A program made the translations under genes and the position numbers. Under the pieces are notes generated by a model. That model saw only the letters and a list, made by a program, of their open reading frames with translations. It had not been told where the DNA came from and did not search any database. Positions 54,205 through 63,452 of a stretch of DNA of 64,000 nt are shown piece by piece; within the stretch, counting starts at the first letter, position 1, and each line of letters starts with the position of its first letter. Source of the stretch: Hydrocarboniphaga daqingensis (GTDB lineage Bacteria > Pseudomonadota > Gammaproteobacteria > Nevskiales > Nevskiaceae). Location of the stretch: positions 552,641 to 616,640 of the forward strand of contig NZ_FQWZ01000002.1 in assembly GCF_900129825.1 (NCBI RefSeq), written 5' to 3'.

Positions 54205-55149
54205 TTAAAGCTCCGGCACCTTGAAGAACACTTCGGCGACGGCGCCGTGCAGGTCGTTCAGGCCTAGCTGGATTTCGTCGATCAAGCCATGCAGGCCTTC
54301 TTCGACCAGCTTGTCGACGTTGGCGTCCTGAACCAAGGCCCGGACCCGCCACAAGGTGCGCTCGACGCTGCGCGATTCCGGCAGGTGCGGCAGCGTGGAG
54401 GCGATCATCGACAGGCAGAACGTGACGCTGCGCGGGAACTCGCGGTTCTGCAGCAGGAATCGCAGCACGCCGGTGCGGTTGACGCGCGCCTTCACGTGCC
54501 GGCGATACATCTGATACGCGGTCAGCGTGCGCAGCACGCTCATCCACTGGATGTTGTACAGCGGCGCCAGCTGTTCGGCTCGGCCGGTTGGGTCCAGCAG
54601 CGACGTCGACCGCACATCGAGGATGCGCGTGGTCATGTCGGCTTGTTCGAGGTTGGTGCCGATCCGCAGAAACTGGAAGCCGACGTCCTGGCTCATGTTG
54701 AAGCTGAGCACCGAGTACACCAGCATCGTGCCGTCGATCACGCGCTGCAGGAACGCGCCGCGCCGCGACCGGCTCAGCGCGCCTTCGCCCTGGCCGATCA
54801 CGTAGTAATGCAGGTCGTTGAGCTTTTCCCAGACTTCGCGCGGCGTGGCGTCGCGCACGGTGCGGAGGATTTCGCGCGCCGCGTGCAGCGAGCTGTGGAT
54901 CGAGCCCGGGTTACGCTGGTCCAGCAGCAGAAAGCGCACGACATTGGATTCACTGTAGTCGTCGCCGTACAGCGAGCGGTACAGCTCTTCGGCGCCGACG
55001 ATCTGCACCAGCGGCTGCCAGCCGAACGGAATGCCGCGCGGCAGGTCGAGCAGCAGCAGCGCGTTGACGTTGACCAGTCGCGCGGTGTTTTCGGCGCGTT
55101 GCAGGTAGCGGCCGAGCCAGTAGATGTTGCTAGCGACGCGGGACAGCAT
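54205..55149 (-). CDS. Alpha-E domain protein
   Basis: The protein has 314 residues and is predicted to be all-helical. MLSRVASNIYWLGRYLQRAENTAR is the recognised opening of alpha-E (DUF403) proteins, and further motifs include YVIGQGEGALSRSRRGAF and FLQNREFPRSVTFCLSMI. In many proteobacteria it is encoded directly after a circularly permuted ATP-grasp protein, as here, with a TGATG one-base overlap. The pair is proposed to make or modify a peptide-like compound, often together with a transglutaminase-like protease, which is missing here. Its molecular function is not established. Confidence 0.9.
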   Translation of the reverse strand: MLSRVASNIYWLGRYLQRAENTARLVNVNALLLLDLPRGIPFGWQPLVQIVGAEELYRSLYGDDYSESNVVRFLLLDQRNPGSIHSSLHAAREILRTVRDATPREVWEKLNDLHYYVIGQGEGALSRSRRGAFLQRVIDGTMLVYSVLSFNMSQDVGFQFLRIGTNLEQADMTTRILDVRSTSLLDPTGRAEQLAPLYNIQWMSVLRTLTAYQMYRRHVKARVNRTGVLRFLLQNREFPRSVTFCLSMIASTLPHLPESRSVERTLWRVRALVQDANVDKLVEEGLHGLIDEIQLGLNDLHGAVAEVFFKVPEL

Positions 55150-56654
55150 CAGCCGGCCCCCTGCGATTGCGATTGCGTTGGTGACGGCGGGGCGCTGTCT
55201 TCGAGGTCGACGATCCAGGTGTCCTTGGCGCCGCCGCCCTGACTGGAATTGACCACCAGCGAGCCGCGCACCATCGCCACGCGGGTCAGTCCGCCGGTGG
55301 TCACGTAGGTGGAATCAACACTGCCGCGCGACAGGATGAACGGCCGCAGGTCGAGGTGTCGGGGTTCGATCGTGTTGTCTTCCATCAGCGTCGGCGCAGT
55401 GGACAGTGCCAGCGTCGGCTGGGCCATGTAGTTGCGCGGATTGGATTCGATCAGCCGGCGGAACTTCTCACGCTCTTCGGCCGTCGATCGCGGCCCGATC
55501 AACATGCCGTAGCCGCCCGATTCGTTGGCCGGCTTGACGACCAGCTTGTCGAGATTAGCCAGCACGTATTCGCGCTGCTTGGGGTCCATGCACAGATAGC
55601 TGGGCACGTTCGGGATGATCGGGTCTTCGCCCAGGTAGTACTTGATCATCTGCGGCACGAACGCGTAGACGACCTTGTCGTCGGCGACGCCGGCGCCCGG
55701 GCAGTTGGCCAGCGCCACGCGACCGTTGATCCAGGCGCGCATCAGGCCTTTGACGCCCAGCACCGATTCGGGATTGAACGCTTCCGGGTCGAGGAACAAG
55801 TCATCGATGCGGCGATAGATCACGTCGACCCGGCGCGGGCCGTAGATCGTGCGCATGTACACGCAGTCGTCGTCGGCGACGAACAGATCGGTGCCTTCGA
55901 CCAGCTCGATGCCCATCTGCTGCGCCAGATACGCGTGCTCGAAGTACGCCGAATTGAAGATGCCCGGCGTCAGCAGCACGACGTTGGGCTGGTCCAGCGG
56001 CCGCGGCGACAGTGCGGCGAGCGTGTCGTACAGCTGCGCTGGGTAGTCGTCGACCGGCAGGATGTTCGTCGCTTCGAACAGCTCCGGGAACACGCGCTTG
56101 GTGACCAAGCGGTTCTCGACCATGTAGGAGACGCCCGAGGGCACGCGCAAGTTGTCTTCGAGCACATACATCGTGCCGTCGTTGTCGCGTACCAGATCGC
56201 TGCCGCAGATATGCGCCCAGACGCCGTTGGCTGGCTTGACGCCGATGCACTGCTTGCGGAAGTTCACCGACTCGTTGAGCAACTCGGCCGGGAACACCCC
56301 GTCCTTGATGATCTTCTGCTCGTTGTACAAGTCCTGGATGAACAGGTTCAGCGCGTAGACGCGCTGCTTGAGGCCGGCTTCGGTCTTCTGCCACTCACTC
56401 AGCGGGATGATCCGGGGAATGATGTCGAACGGCCAGGCGCGGTCGACATTCTTGCCCTCGGAATACACCGTGAAGCTGATGCCCATGACCTTGATCGCCA
56501 ACTCGGCGGCCAAGCGGCGTTCGGCCAATTCGGGTTCGGACAGGGCTTGGAGGTACTCGGCGAGCTTGCGCGCCGCGGGGCGTGGCAGCCCGGCCGACTC
56601 GCACAGCTCATCGTAGAAGTTTTCGCAGCGGTATTGCCGCCAATCAATTGCCAT
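55149..56654 (-). CDS. Circularly permuted type 2 ATP-grasp protein
   Basis: This protein is 501 residues of the DUF404/DUF407 ATP-grasp class. Family landmarks are KVMGISFTVYSEG, GVKPANGVWAHICGSDLVRD, YVLEDNLRVPSGVSYMVENR, NCPGAGVADDKVVYAFVP and VVKPANESGGYGMLIG, the last with nucleotide-binding lysine and glycines. It should form a peptide or amide bond with ATP on an unknown substrate. It is upstream of the alpha-E gene and translationally coupled to it. CGGGAGCAC lies upstream of its ATG. No transglutaminase homologue follows. Confidence 0.92.
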   Translation of the reverse strand: MAIDWRQYRCENFYDELCESAGLPRPAARKLAEYLQALSEPELAERRLAAELAIKVMGISFTVYSEGKNVDRAWPFDIIPRIIPLSEWQKTEAGLKQRVYALNLFIQDLYNEQKIIKDGVFPAELLNESVNFRKQCIGVKPANGVWAHICGSDLVRDNDGTMYVLEDNLRVPSGVSYMVENRLVTKRVFPELFEATNILPVDDYPAQLYDTLAALSPRPLDQPNVVLLTPGIFNSAYFEHAYLAQQMGIELVEGTDLFVADDDCVYMRTIYGPRRVDVIYRRIDDLFLDPEAFNPESVLGVKGLMRAWINGRVALANCPGAGVADDKVVYAFVPQMIKYYLGEDPIIPNVPSYLCMDPKQREYVLANLDKLVVKPANESGGYGMLIGPRSTAEEREKFRRLIESNPRNYMAQPTLALSTAPTLMEDNTIEPRHLDLRPFILSRGSVDSTYVTTGGLTRVAMVRGSLVVNSSQGGGAKDTWIVDLEDSAPPSPTQSQSQGAG

Positions 56655-56731
56655 GTGCTCCCGCAGGGTGATGGCTGTTTTTAGAGAGAAACTACGCTAA
56701 CAGGAAGCCTAAGCAAAACATAGGCCATGGC

Positions 56732-56746
56732 GCACCGCTTCGGTGC
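56732..56746. other. Short hairpin between the ATP-grasp and minC genes
   Basis: GCACCG-CTT-CGGTGC forms a 6-bp stem in the 166-bp divergent gap between the ATP-grasp and minC genes. Its role is unclear. No confident promoter is seen beside it. Confidence 0.3.
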
Positions 56747-56820
56747 ATCATGCTGCGGTCTCGCCGAAGGCCCGGTGAACCGGCAATGCTAGACTGTTGC
56801 AATTCCGGTAGACCGATTCC

Positions 56821-57552
56821 ATGCCCAAAGCCAAGCCTGCTCTGGAGTTCAAGGGGCGCATGCTGTCGTTGACGCGAGTCCGCGTTCTCGATCCCAGCCT
56901 GGCCGCCATCGACACCCACCTGCGCAACTTCGCCGCCCAGATGCCGCAAGCCATCGAAGGCCTGCCGGTGATCCTCGAAAGTGACGTGCCGATCGAACTG
57001 GCCGGCGTGCTCAAGCTGATGCGCGATTTGGGCATGCAGCCGCTGGCGGTCATGGAAGGCGCACTGGCCGGTGATGCGCGGCTGTGCGGCCTGCCAGTGC
57101 TGCCGCTCGACGTCGTCAGCGAAGGCCGCAGCGGCCGCGCTGCGGCCGAGCCCGTGGTGGTCGAAGTACCGGTCGCACCACCGCCACCGCCGCCGCCGCC
57201 GATCGCGATGCCGGTGCGCCGCTCGACCCGGATCGTGACCGAGCCGGTCCGCTCCGGCCAGCAGATCTACGCCGAAGGTGCCGACCTGATCGTGACGCAA
57301 CTTGTCAGCCCGGGCGCCGAGGTCATCGCCGACGGTTGCATTCATGTCTACGGCACGTTGCGCGGCCGGGCCTTGGCCGGTGCGCGCGGTGATACCGACG
57401 CCCGCATCTTCTGCCGCAAAATGGAAGCCGACCTGCTAGCGGTCGCCGGCATCTACGCCGTCGCCGACCAGATGCAGGGCGCCCTGCGTGGCCAGCCGGT
57501 GCAAGCCAGCTTGGTGCAGGGCAAGCTCAGAATCGAACGCCTCGACGTGTAG
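56821..57552 (+). CDS. minC: Septum site-determining protein MinC
   Basis: MinC inhibits FtsZ polymerisation at the cell poles. The 243-residue protein has an N-terminal domain with FAAQMPQAIEGLPVILESD and GVLKLMRDLGMQPLAVMEG. A proline-rich linker (VEVPVAPPPPPPPPIAMPV) follows. The C-terminal beta-helix domain contains RSGQQIYAEGADLIVTQL and GSVHVYG-like IHVYGTLRGRALAGARGD, which binds MinD. The start follows the CCGGTAG region closely. minD and minE lie directly downstream in the usual C-D-E order. Confidence 0.93.
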   Translation: MPKAKPALEFKGRMLSLTRVRVLDPSLAAIDTHLRNFAAQMPQAIEGLPVILESDVPIELAGVLKLMRDLGMQPLAVMEGALAGDARLCGLPVLPLDVVSEGRSGRAAAEPVVVEVPVAPPPPPPPPIAMPVRRSTRIVTEPVRSGQQIYAEGADLIVTQLVSPGAEVIADGCIHVYGTLRGRALAGARGDTDARIFCRKMEADLLAVAGIYAVADQMQGALRGQPVQASLVQGKLRIERLDV

Positions 57553-57613
57553 CGCCTTTGGCGCGCGACGCGGCTCACACACAGGAAGCAGTACGTACTC
57601 GAGAGGGACAGCG

Positions 57614-58423
57614 GTGACGAAAATCGTCGTAGTGACATCCGGCAAGGGCGGCGTGGGCAAGACCACGACCAGTGCATCGTTTTCCACGGGCCTGGCGGCG
57701 CGCGGCAAGAAGACGGTGGTGATCGATTTCGACGTGGGCCTGCGCAATCTCGACCTGATCATGGGCTGCGAGCGGCGCGTGGTGTTCGACTTCGTCAACG
57801 TGATCCACGAAGAAGCCAACCTGCGTCAGGCGCTGATCAAGGACAAGCAGTACGACAACCTGTACGTGCTGGCCGCGAGCCAGACCCGAGACAAGGATGC
57901 GTTGTCCGAAGCCGGCGTCGAAAAGGTGCTCAACGAACTGGCCAAGGAATTCGACTACATCATCTGCGACTCGCCAGCCGGCATCGAGCGCGGCGCGCAT
58001 CTGGCGATGTACTTCGCCGACGAGGCGCTGGTGGTCACCAACCCCGAAGTGTCGTCGGTGCGTGACTCCGACCGCGTGCTCGGCCTGCTGTCGAGCAAGA
58101 CGCGCTCGGTCGAATCGGGCAGCGGCCGGGTCAAGGAACACCTGGTCATCACCCGCTACAACCCGGCGCGCGTGCTCAAGGGCGAAATGCTGTCGATCGA
58201 CGACGTCAAGGAGATCTTGGGCATCCCGGTGCTTGGCGTGATCCCCGAGTCCGGCAGCGTGCTGTCGGCATCCAACTCGGGCTCGCCGGTCATCAACGAC
58301 AAGACCACCGACGCCGGCCAGGCCTACGACGACTTGGTGGCGCGTTTCCTCGGCGAAGATCGTCCGCACCGCTTCATCACGGCAGAAAAGAAGGGCCTGC
58401 TCAGCAAACTGTTCGGAGCCTGA
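57614..58423 (+). CDS. minD: Septum site-determining protein MinD
   Basis: This 269-residue Walker-type ATPase has the deviant Walker A motif SGKGGVGKTT at 9-18, DFDVGLRNLDLIMGCERRVV, and CDSPAGIERGAHLAM (switch II). The C-terminal amphipathic membrane helix ends in KKGLLSKLFGA. It recruits MinC to the membrane and oscillates with MinE. The start is GTG 57614 after GAGAGGGACAGCG; the longer frame runs back into the minC end. It is 61 bp after minC and 2 bp before minE. Confidence 0.95.
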   Translation: MTKIVVVTSGKGGVGKTTTSASFSTGLAARGKKTVVIDFDVGLRNLDLIMGCERRVVFDFVNVIHEEANLRQALIKDKQYDNLYVLAASQTRDKDALSEAGVEKVLNELAKEFDYIICDSPAGIERGAHLAMYFADEALVVTNPEVSSVRDSDRVLGLLSSKTRSVESGSGRVKEHLVITRYNPARVLKGEMLSIDDVKEILGIPVLGVIPESGSVLSASNSGSPVINDKTTDAGQAYDDLVARFLGEDRPHRFITAEKKGLLSKLFGA

Positions 58424-58425
58424 TT

Positions 58426-58689
58426 ATGGCCATCGACTGGATGAAGCTGTTCCGCACCGAACAGAAAGCGAGCGCGCAGACCGCCAAGGAACGCCTGCTG
58501 GTCGTCGTGTCGCACCAGCGTGCCGGCCGCGCCAACGGCCCGGAATATCTGACCCGTCTGCGCGAAGAACTGCTGGCCGTGGTGCGCAAATACGTCACCG
58601 TCGACGATTCGGCGGTCCACGTCGACGTCAAGCGCGAAGACGGTGACGAAGTGCTGGCGATGAGCATCACGCTACCCGAGCGCAGCTGA
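58426..58689 (+). CDS. minE: Cell division topological specificity factor MinE
   Basis: This 87-residue protein opens with an amphipathic membrane-binding stretch (MAIDWMKLFR), followed by the MinD-interacting segment TAKERLLVVVSHQRAG and a dimerisation domain ending with VHVDVKREDGDEVLAMSITLP. It stimulates MinD ATPase and sets the oscillation of MinCD. It lies 2 bp downstream of minD. Four bases after its stop the tandem repeat array begins, so the array is transcribed as the 3' end of the min operon unless a promoter-proximal hairpin stops it. Confidence 0.95.
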   Translation: MAIDWMKLFRTEQKASAQTAKERLLVVVSHQRAGRANGPEYLTRLREELLAVVRKYVTVDDSAVHVDVKREDGDEVLAMSITLPERS

Positions 58690-58694
58690 CCTTG

Positions 58695-60163
58695 CTTGCC
58701 TCTCCCTCCGGGAGAGGTCGGCGCGTAGCGCCGGGTGAGGGCGTTTGGGATCGCGCGACGCTGGCAGGCCCTCACCCGGCCCTGCGGGCCACCCTCTCCC
58801 GGCGGGAGAGGGCTAAAGCGCTGGCTTGGCCCGCTTTTTCTTGCAGCAAGGCTGCCCCTCTTGCTTGGCTTGCCTGTCCCTCCGGGAGAGGTCGGCGCGT
58901 AGCGCCGGGTGAGGGCGTTTGGGATCGCGCGATGCTGGCAGGCCCTCACCCGGCCCTGCGGGCCACCCTCTCCCGGCGGGAGAGGGCTAAAGCGCTGGCT
59001 TGGCCCGCTTTTTCTTGCAGCAAGGCTGCCCCTCTTGCTTGGCTTGCCTGTCCCTCCGGGAGAGGTCGGCGCGTAGCGCCGGGTGAGGGCGTTTGGGATC
59101 GCGCGACGCTGGCAGGCCCTCACCCGGCCCTGCGGGCCACCCTCTCCCGGCGGGAGAGGGCAAAAGCGCTGGCTTGGCCCGCTTTTCCTTCAGCGAGGCT
59201 GACCTTCAGGCCTGGTTTGCCTCTCCCTCCGGGAGAGGTCGGCGCGTAGTGCCGGGTGAGGGCGTTTAGGGATCGCGCGATGCTGGCAGTCCCTCACCCG
59301 GCCCTGCGGGCCACCCTTTACCGGTGGGAGAGGGTTAAAGCGCTGGCTTGGCTCGCTTTTCTTGCAGCGAGGCTGACCCTCAGGCTTGGCTTGCCTCTCC
59401 CTCCGGGAGAGGTCGGCGCGTAGCGCTGCGTGAGGGTGTTTAGGAATCGCGCCACGCTGGCAGGCCCTCACCCGGCCCTGCGGGCCACCCTCTCCCGGCG
59501 GGAGAGGGCTAAAGCGCTGGCTTGGCTCGCGTTTTCCTTCAGCGAGGCTGACCCTCAGGCTTGGCTTGCCTCTCCCTCCGGGAGAGGTCGGCGCGTAGCG
59601 CCGGGTGAGGGCGTTAGGGATCGCGCGATGCTGGCAGTCCCTCACCCGGCCCTGCGGGCCACCCTCTCCCGGCGGGAGAGGGCTAAAGCGCTGTCTTGGC
59701 TCGCGTTTTCCTTCAGCGAGGCTGACCTTCAGGCCTGGTTTGCCTCTCCCTCCGGGAGAGGTCGGCGCGTAGCGCCGGGTGAGGGCGTTAGGGATCGCGC
59801 CACGCTGGCAGACCCTCACCCGGCGCTGCGGGCCACCCTCTCCCGGAGGGAGAGGGCTAAAGTGCTGGCTTGGCCCGCTTTTTCTTGCAGCAAGGCTGAC
59901 CCTCTTACCTAGCTTGCCTCTCCCTCCGGGAGAGGGTGGCGCGTAGCGCTGGGTGAGGGCGTTTAGGAATCGCGCCACGCTGGCAGGCCCTCACCCGGCC
60001 CTGCGGGCCACCCTCTCCCGGCGGGAGAGGGCTAAAGCGCTGGCTTGGCTCGCCTTTCTTGCAGCGAGGCTGCCCCTCTTGCTTGGCTTGCCTCTCCCTC
60101 CGGGAGAGGTCGGCGCTTAGCGCCGGGTGAGGGCGTTTGGGATCGCGCCACGCTGGCAGACCC
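58695..60163. repeat. Nine-copy tandem array of ~174-bp hairpin-rich REP-like repeats
   Basis: Units begin at about 58700, 58874, 59048, 59221, 59395, 59570, 59744, 59918 and 60092, with spacing 173-175 bp; the ninth is cut short. Each unit contains CCTCTCCC-TCC-GGGAGAGG, GCGC-GTA-GCGC, an 11-bp inverted repeat CCGGGTGAGGG/CCCTCACCCGG (58731-58741 and 58769-58779 in unit 1), GGCCC-TGC-GGGCC, and CCCTCTCCC-GGC-GGGAGAGGG. A less conserved AT-richer spacer follows each one. Units 1-3 are almost identical; units 4 and 5 have decayed stems. The array lies between convergent minE and fadD. Because the period is often a multiple of three, long spurious frames cross it on both strands; none is a gene. 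Confidence 0.95.
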
Positions 60164-60195
60164 GCTCGCTCCGGGAGCGGGCGCCATCTTGAGCC

Positions 60196-60223
60196 CCGCT
60201 CGCCACGCCCCTCGGGCGAGCGG
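60196..60223. terminator. Hairpin after fadD-like gene
   Basis: CCGCTCGCC and GGCGAGCGG form a perfect 9-bp stem 8 bp beyond the fadD stop, next to a second stem CCCGCTC/GAGCGGG just upstream in the window. There is no U-tract. It may end fadD transcription coming from the right and min transcription from the left. Confidence 0.5.
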
Positions 60224-60230
60224 CCGAAGC

Positions 60231-61919
60231 TCAGGCCTTGCCGCGCAGTTCCTTGCGCAGGATCTTGCCGATCGGCGACTTGGGCAGGTCGGTGCGGAAC
60301 TCGATCACCTTGGGCACCTTGTAGCCGGTCAGGTACGACTTGCAGTGCTCGCGCAGCGCGGCAACCGTCAGGCTTTCGTCCTTTTTGACGACGCAGACCT
60401 TCACCGCTTCGCCGGTCTTGTCGTCCGGGATGCCGACGCAGGCGCATTCGAGCACGCCTGGATGCTTGGCGACCACGTCTTCGATTTCGTTCGGATATAC
60501 GTTGAAGCCCGACACGATGATCATGTCCTTCTTGCGGTCGACGATCGCAAAGAAGCCGCGCTCGTTCATCGTCGCGATGTCGCCGGTGCGCAGGTAGCCG
60601 TCGGGCGTCATCACCTTGGCGGTTTCTTCCGGGCGGTTCCAGTAGCCGGCCATCACCTGCGGGCCCCTGACGCACAGCTCGCCGGGTTCGCCCGCGGCGA
60701 CGTTGCGGTTGTCGTCGTCACGCAAGGCGATGTCGGTGGACGGAATCGGCAGGCCGATCGTGCCGTTCCATTCCAGCGACGTGATCGGGTTGATGCAGAC
60801 CGCCGGCGAGGTTTCGGTCAAGCCATAGGCCTCCGACAGCGGCTTGCCGGTGACCTGCTTCCAGCGTTCAGCCACGGCCTGCTGCACGGCGGCGCCGCCG
60901 CCGAGCGTGAAGCGCAGGCTGGAGAAATCCAGCGCGGCGAAGCCCGGCGTGTTGAGCAGGCCGTTGAACAGCGTGTTGACGCCGGTAAAGGCCGTGAACT
61001 TGTGCTTGGCCAGCTCGGCGACGAAGCCCGGCATGTCGCGCGGGTTCGGAATCAGCACGTTTTTGCCGCCGACCGACAGGAATACCAGGCAGTTCGCCGT
61101 CAGTGCAAAGATGTGGTAGAGCGGCAAGGCGGTGATGATCAGTTCCTTGCCTTCCTGCAGGTTGCCGCTGAGCCAGCTGCGCGCCTGCAGCACGTTGGCG
61201 ACGATGTTCTTGTGCAACAGCTGCGCGCCCTTGCTGACGCCGGTGGTGCCGCCGGTGTACTGCAAGTAAGCCGTGTCGGCGTGGCCGATCTTGACGCGGT
61301 GATACGGCTGCGACCGCCCCTTGGACAGCGCCTTGCGCAGCGGCACTGTGCCGGGGATGTTCCAGGCCGGCACCATCTTCTTGACGCGTTTGACGACGAA
61401 GTTCACCAGCGGCCGTTTCGGGAACGGCGCCAAGTCGCCGATCTGCGTGGTGATCACCGTTTCGACCTTGGTATTGGCCAGCACCTGCTGCAGCGTATTG
61501 CAGAAGTTTTCGATGATGACGATCGCACGCGCGCCGCTGTCGTTGAGCTGATGTTCCAGCTCGCGCGGCGTGTACAGCGGGTTGACGTTGACGACGACCA
61601 GGCCGGCGCGAAGGATGCCGAACATCGTCACCGGGTACTGCAGCAGATTGGGCAGCATCACCGCGACGCGATCGCCTGCATGCAGGCCGAGCACGTTCTG
61701 CAGGTAGCTGGCGAAGTCCTGGCTCAGCTTGTCGAGCTCGTCATACGTCAGGCCAAAGCCCATGCACTCGTAAGCCGGCAGATTGCGGAAACGGTTGCAG
61801 GCGTCTTCGAGGATGTCGACGACCGACTGATAGGTATTCAGGTCGATTTCGGCGGGAACGCCGGGTGAATACTGAGAAAGCCAGATCTTGCCGCTGGTCG
61901 CGACGCTGTTCCCGGTCAT
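60231..61919 (-). CDS. fadD: Long-chain fatty-acid-CoA ligase (FadD)
   Basis: This 562-residue acyl-CoA synthetase activates fatty acids with ATP and CoA for beta-oxidation. The ATP motif is YTGGTTGVSKGAQL, followed by ALPLYHIFALT, EAYGLTETSPAV, YLRTGDIATMNERGF, KDMIIVSGFNVYPNEIED and the C-terminal PKSPIGKILRKELR, which holds the catalytic lysine. The length fits the FadD family. ATG 61919 is chosen because AGGA lies seven bases before it; ATG 61925 is too close to that site. It complements the alkane and beta-oxidation genes of the window. Confidence 0.94.
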   Translation of the reverse strand: MTGNSVATSGKIWLSQYSPGVPAEIDLNTYQSVVDILEDACNRFRNLPAYECMGFGLTYDELDKLSQDFASYLQNVLGLHAGDRVAVMLPNLLQYPVTMFGILRAGLVVVNVNPLYTPRELEHQLNDSGARAIVIIENFCNTLQQVLANTKVETVITTQIGDLAPFPKRPLVNFVVKRVKKMVPAWNIPGTVPLRKALSKGRSQPYHRVKIGHADTAYLQYTGGTTGVSKGAQLLHKNIVANVLQARSWLSGNLQEGKELIITALPLYHIFALTANCLVFLSVGGKNVLIPNPRDMPGFVAELAKHKFTAFTGVNTLFNGLLNTPGFAALDFSSLRFTLGGGAAVQQAVAERWKQVTGKPLSEAYGLTETSPAVCINPITSLEWNGTIGLPIPSTDIALRDDDNRNVAAGEPGELCVRGPQVMAGYWNRPEETAKVMTPDGYLRTGDIATMNERGFFAIVDRKKDMIIVSGFNVYPNEIEDVVAKHPGVLECACVGIPDDKTGEAVKVCVVKKDESLTVAALREHCKSYLTGYKVPKVIEFRTDLPKSPIGKILRKELRGKA

Positions 61920-62072
61920 GGGCATGTCCTGCCTGTCGTAATGGATCGTTGATTTAATGGTGGCATTTCAAGGGTCTGCGCCCCTGGCCGCGATACAGCG
62001 CTCCCTTGCGGCCCGCCGATGATAGGGGATTTTCCGCGCTCGCCGCGAACTCGTTATCGGCACATCGCCGGG

Positions 62073-63407
62073 CTAAATCGCGTTGTTTTCGGCGCTGTTT
62101 TGGCTCTCCAGCAGCCAGGTTCGCAGATCGATGTCGCCCCCGCTGCGGTCGAACGCGCCGTCGACCCGGTCCAGCAAGGCCGCGACGCGACTGCCGAGCG
62201 GGCCGCCGGGCTTGACCGCCAATTCGTGCTGGCGCAGCGCACGCCACATCGCGCCAAGACGGATCGATGATGGATCGCGTGCCGGCAGCAGCACGCTGCG
62301 GGTCGGGCCGGATTCGATCAAATAGCCGCAGGCGATCAGCGATTCGACGCTGTGAATGACGTTTTCGGGCGGTGCATCGATGCTCTGCACCAGATCGTCC
62401 TGGGTCAGCGGCGCATCGCCTGCGACGTAGCGCTGCGCGGTCATCGCGATGATCGTCAGCGCCAGATAGTCCGCTTCGCGGCCGGGGATCTGCAGCGCAC
62501 GTCGTGCCGGGCCTAGATGCCGCGGATTCTGCACATAGAAGGACAACTGGCAGCCGATCAGCAGCACCAGCCAACCCACATGCAGCCAGATCAGCAGAAA
62601 GATCACGATCGCAAAGCTGGAATACACCGCGTTGTAGTTGCTGGCATTGGCCACGAACGAGGCAAACAGCAGGCTGCCGGTTTGCCACAGCACGCCAGCG
62701 CCGAGCCCGCCGATCAGCGCCGCTTTCCAGCGCACTTTGGTGTTGACCAGAAAGCTGTACATGAAGCTGAACAGCAGCACGATGATCAGGTACGGAATCG
62801 CCCGCGCCAGCAGAAAGATCAGCCAGCCGAACGGCTCGTACTGCGCCACTTGGGCGACGATGCCGCTGTTGAGCACCGTCGCGGTCAGGCCAAGCGCCGT
62901 AAACACCAGCGCAGGCCCGATCATCAGCACGCCGAAGTATTCGCCGATGCGCCGCGTCAGCGGCCGCTGGATGTCGATGCGCCAGATGAAATTGAAGCTC
63001 GACTCGACTTTGCGGATCAGCGACAGCGCGGTGTAGAACAGCAGAATCACGCCGAACGAACCCAGCACACTGACCTGGATCTTCTCGACGAAGGCCATCA
63101 CGCGCGTCGCGATCGGCGCGGCCTGCGGGCCCAGCGGCCGCAGGAATTCCAGCAGCACCGGCTCCAGGCTGTCGTTGGCGCCGAGCGCCTTGAGTACCGA
63201 AAACCCGAGCGCCAGCAACGGCACGATCGACAGCAGCGTGGTGTAGACCAAGCTCATCGCGCGCAGTGACAGGTCGCCTGCCATCAAGTCGCGCAGCACC
63301 GCATACAGATACTGGCCGCAGCGGACCAGCAGGCGCTGATGCCGGTGCCGCGCCACCGGCGCCTGCCACAGCGCCGAGCTGAGCCGGGTCATCAAGGGGA
63401 CTTTCAT
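62073..63407 (-). CDS. YihY/UPF0761-family inner-membrane protein
   Basis: The protein is 444 residues. The first ~300 hold about six membrane segments with YTTLLSIVPLLALGFSVL, FNFIWRIDIQRPLTRR and NYNAVYSSFAIVIFLLIWLHVGWLVLLIGCQLSF, the signatures of the YihY (formerly called RNase BN-like) family. A cytoplasmic C-terminal domain follows, with a winged-helix look (LTQDDLVQSIDAPPENVIHSVESL). The family function is unsettled; some members may act in transport or envelope stability. ATG 63407 follows CGAGGAAACACCCG; longer frames upstream have no support. Confidence 0.88.
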   Translation of the reverse strand: MKVPLMTRLSSALWQAPVARHRHQRLLVRCGQYLYAVLRDLMAGDLSLRAMSLVYTTLLSIVPLLALGFSVLKALGANDSLEPVLLEFLRPLGPQAAPIATRVMAFVEKIQVSVLGSFGVILLFYTALSLIRKVESSFNFIWRIDIQRPLTRRIGEYFGVLMIGPALVFTALGLTATVLNSGIVAQVAQYEPFGWLIFLLARAIPYLIIVLLFSFMYSFLVNTKVRWKAALIGGLGAGVLWQTGSLLFASFVANASNYNAVYSSFAIVIFLLIWLHVGWLVLLIGCQLSFYVQNPRHLGPARRALQIPGREADYLALTIIAMTAQRYVAGDAPLTQDDLVQSIDAPPENVIHSVESLIACGYLIESGPTRSVLLPARDPSSIRLGAMWRALRQHELAVKPGGPLGSRVAALLDRVDGAFDRSGGDIDLRTWLLESQNSAENNAI

Positions 63408-63452
63408 CGGGTGTTTCCTCGGTCGGATCCGCGTGCGTCCGTCTGCTCGCGC

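Noticed and set aside
58695-60163. CRISPR-array interpretation of the repeats
   Set aside because: Units are ~174 bp with similar, not unique, spacers and nested palindromes; there are no cas genes.
58401-60675. Several 160-260-codon open frames on both strands across the repeat array
   Set aside because: They are repeats of a Gly/Arg/Pro-rich pattern caused by the 174-bp period being divisible by three; no ribosome sites and no globular features.
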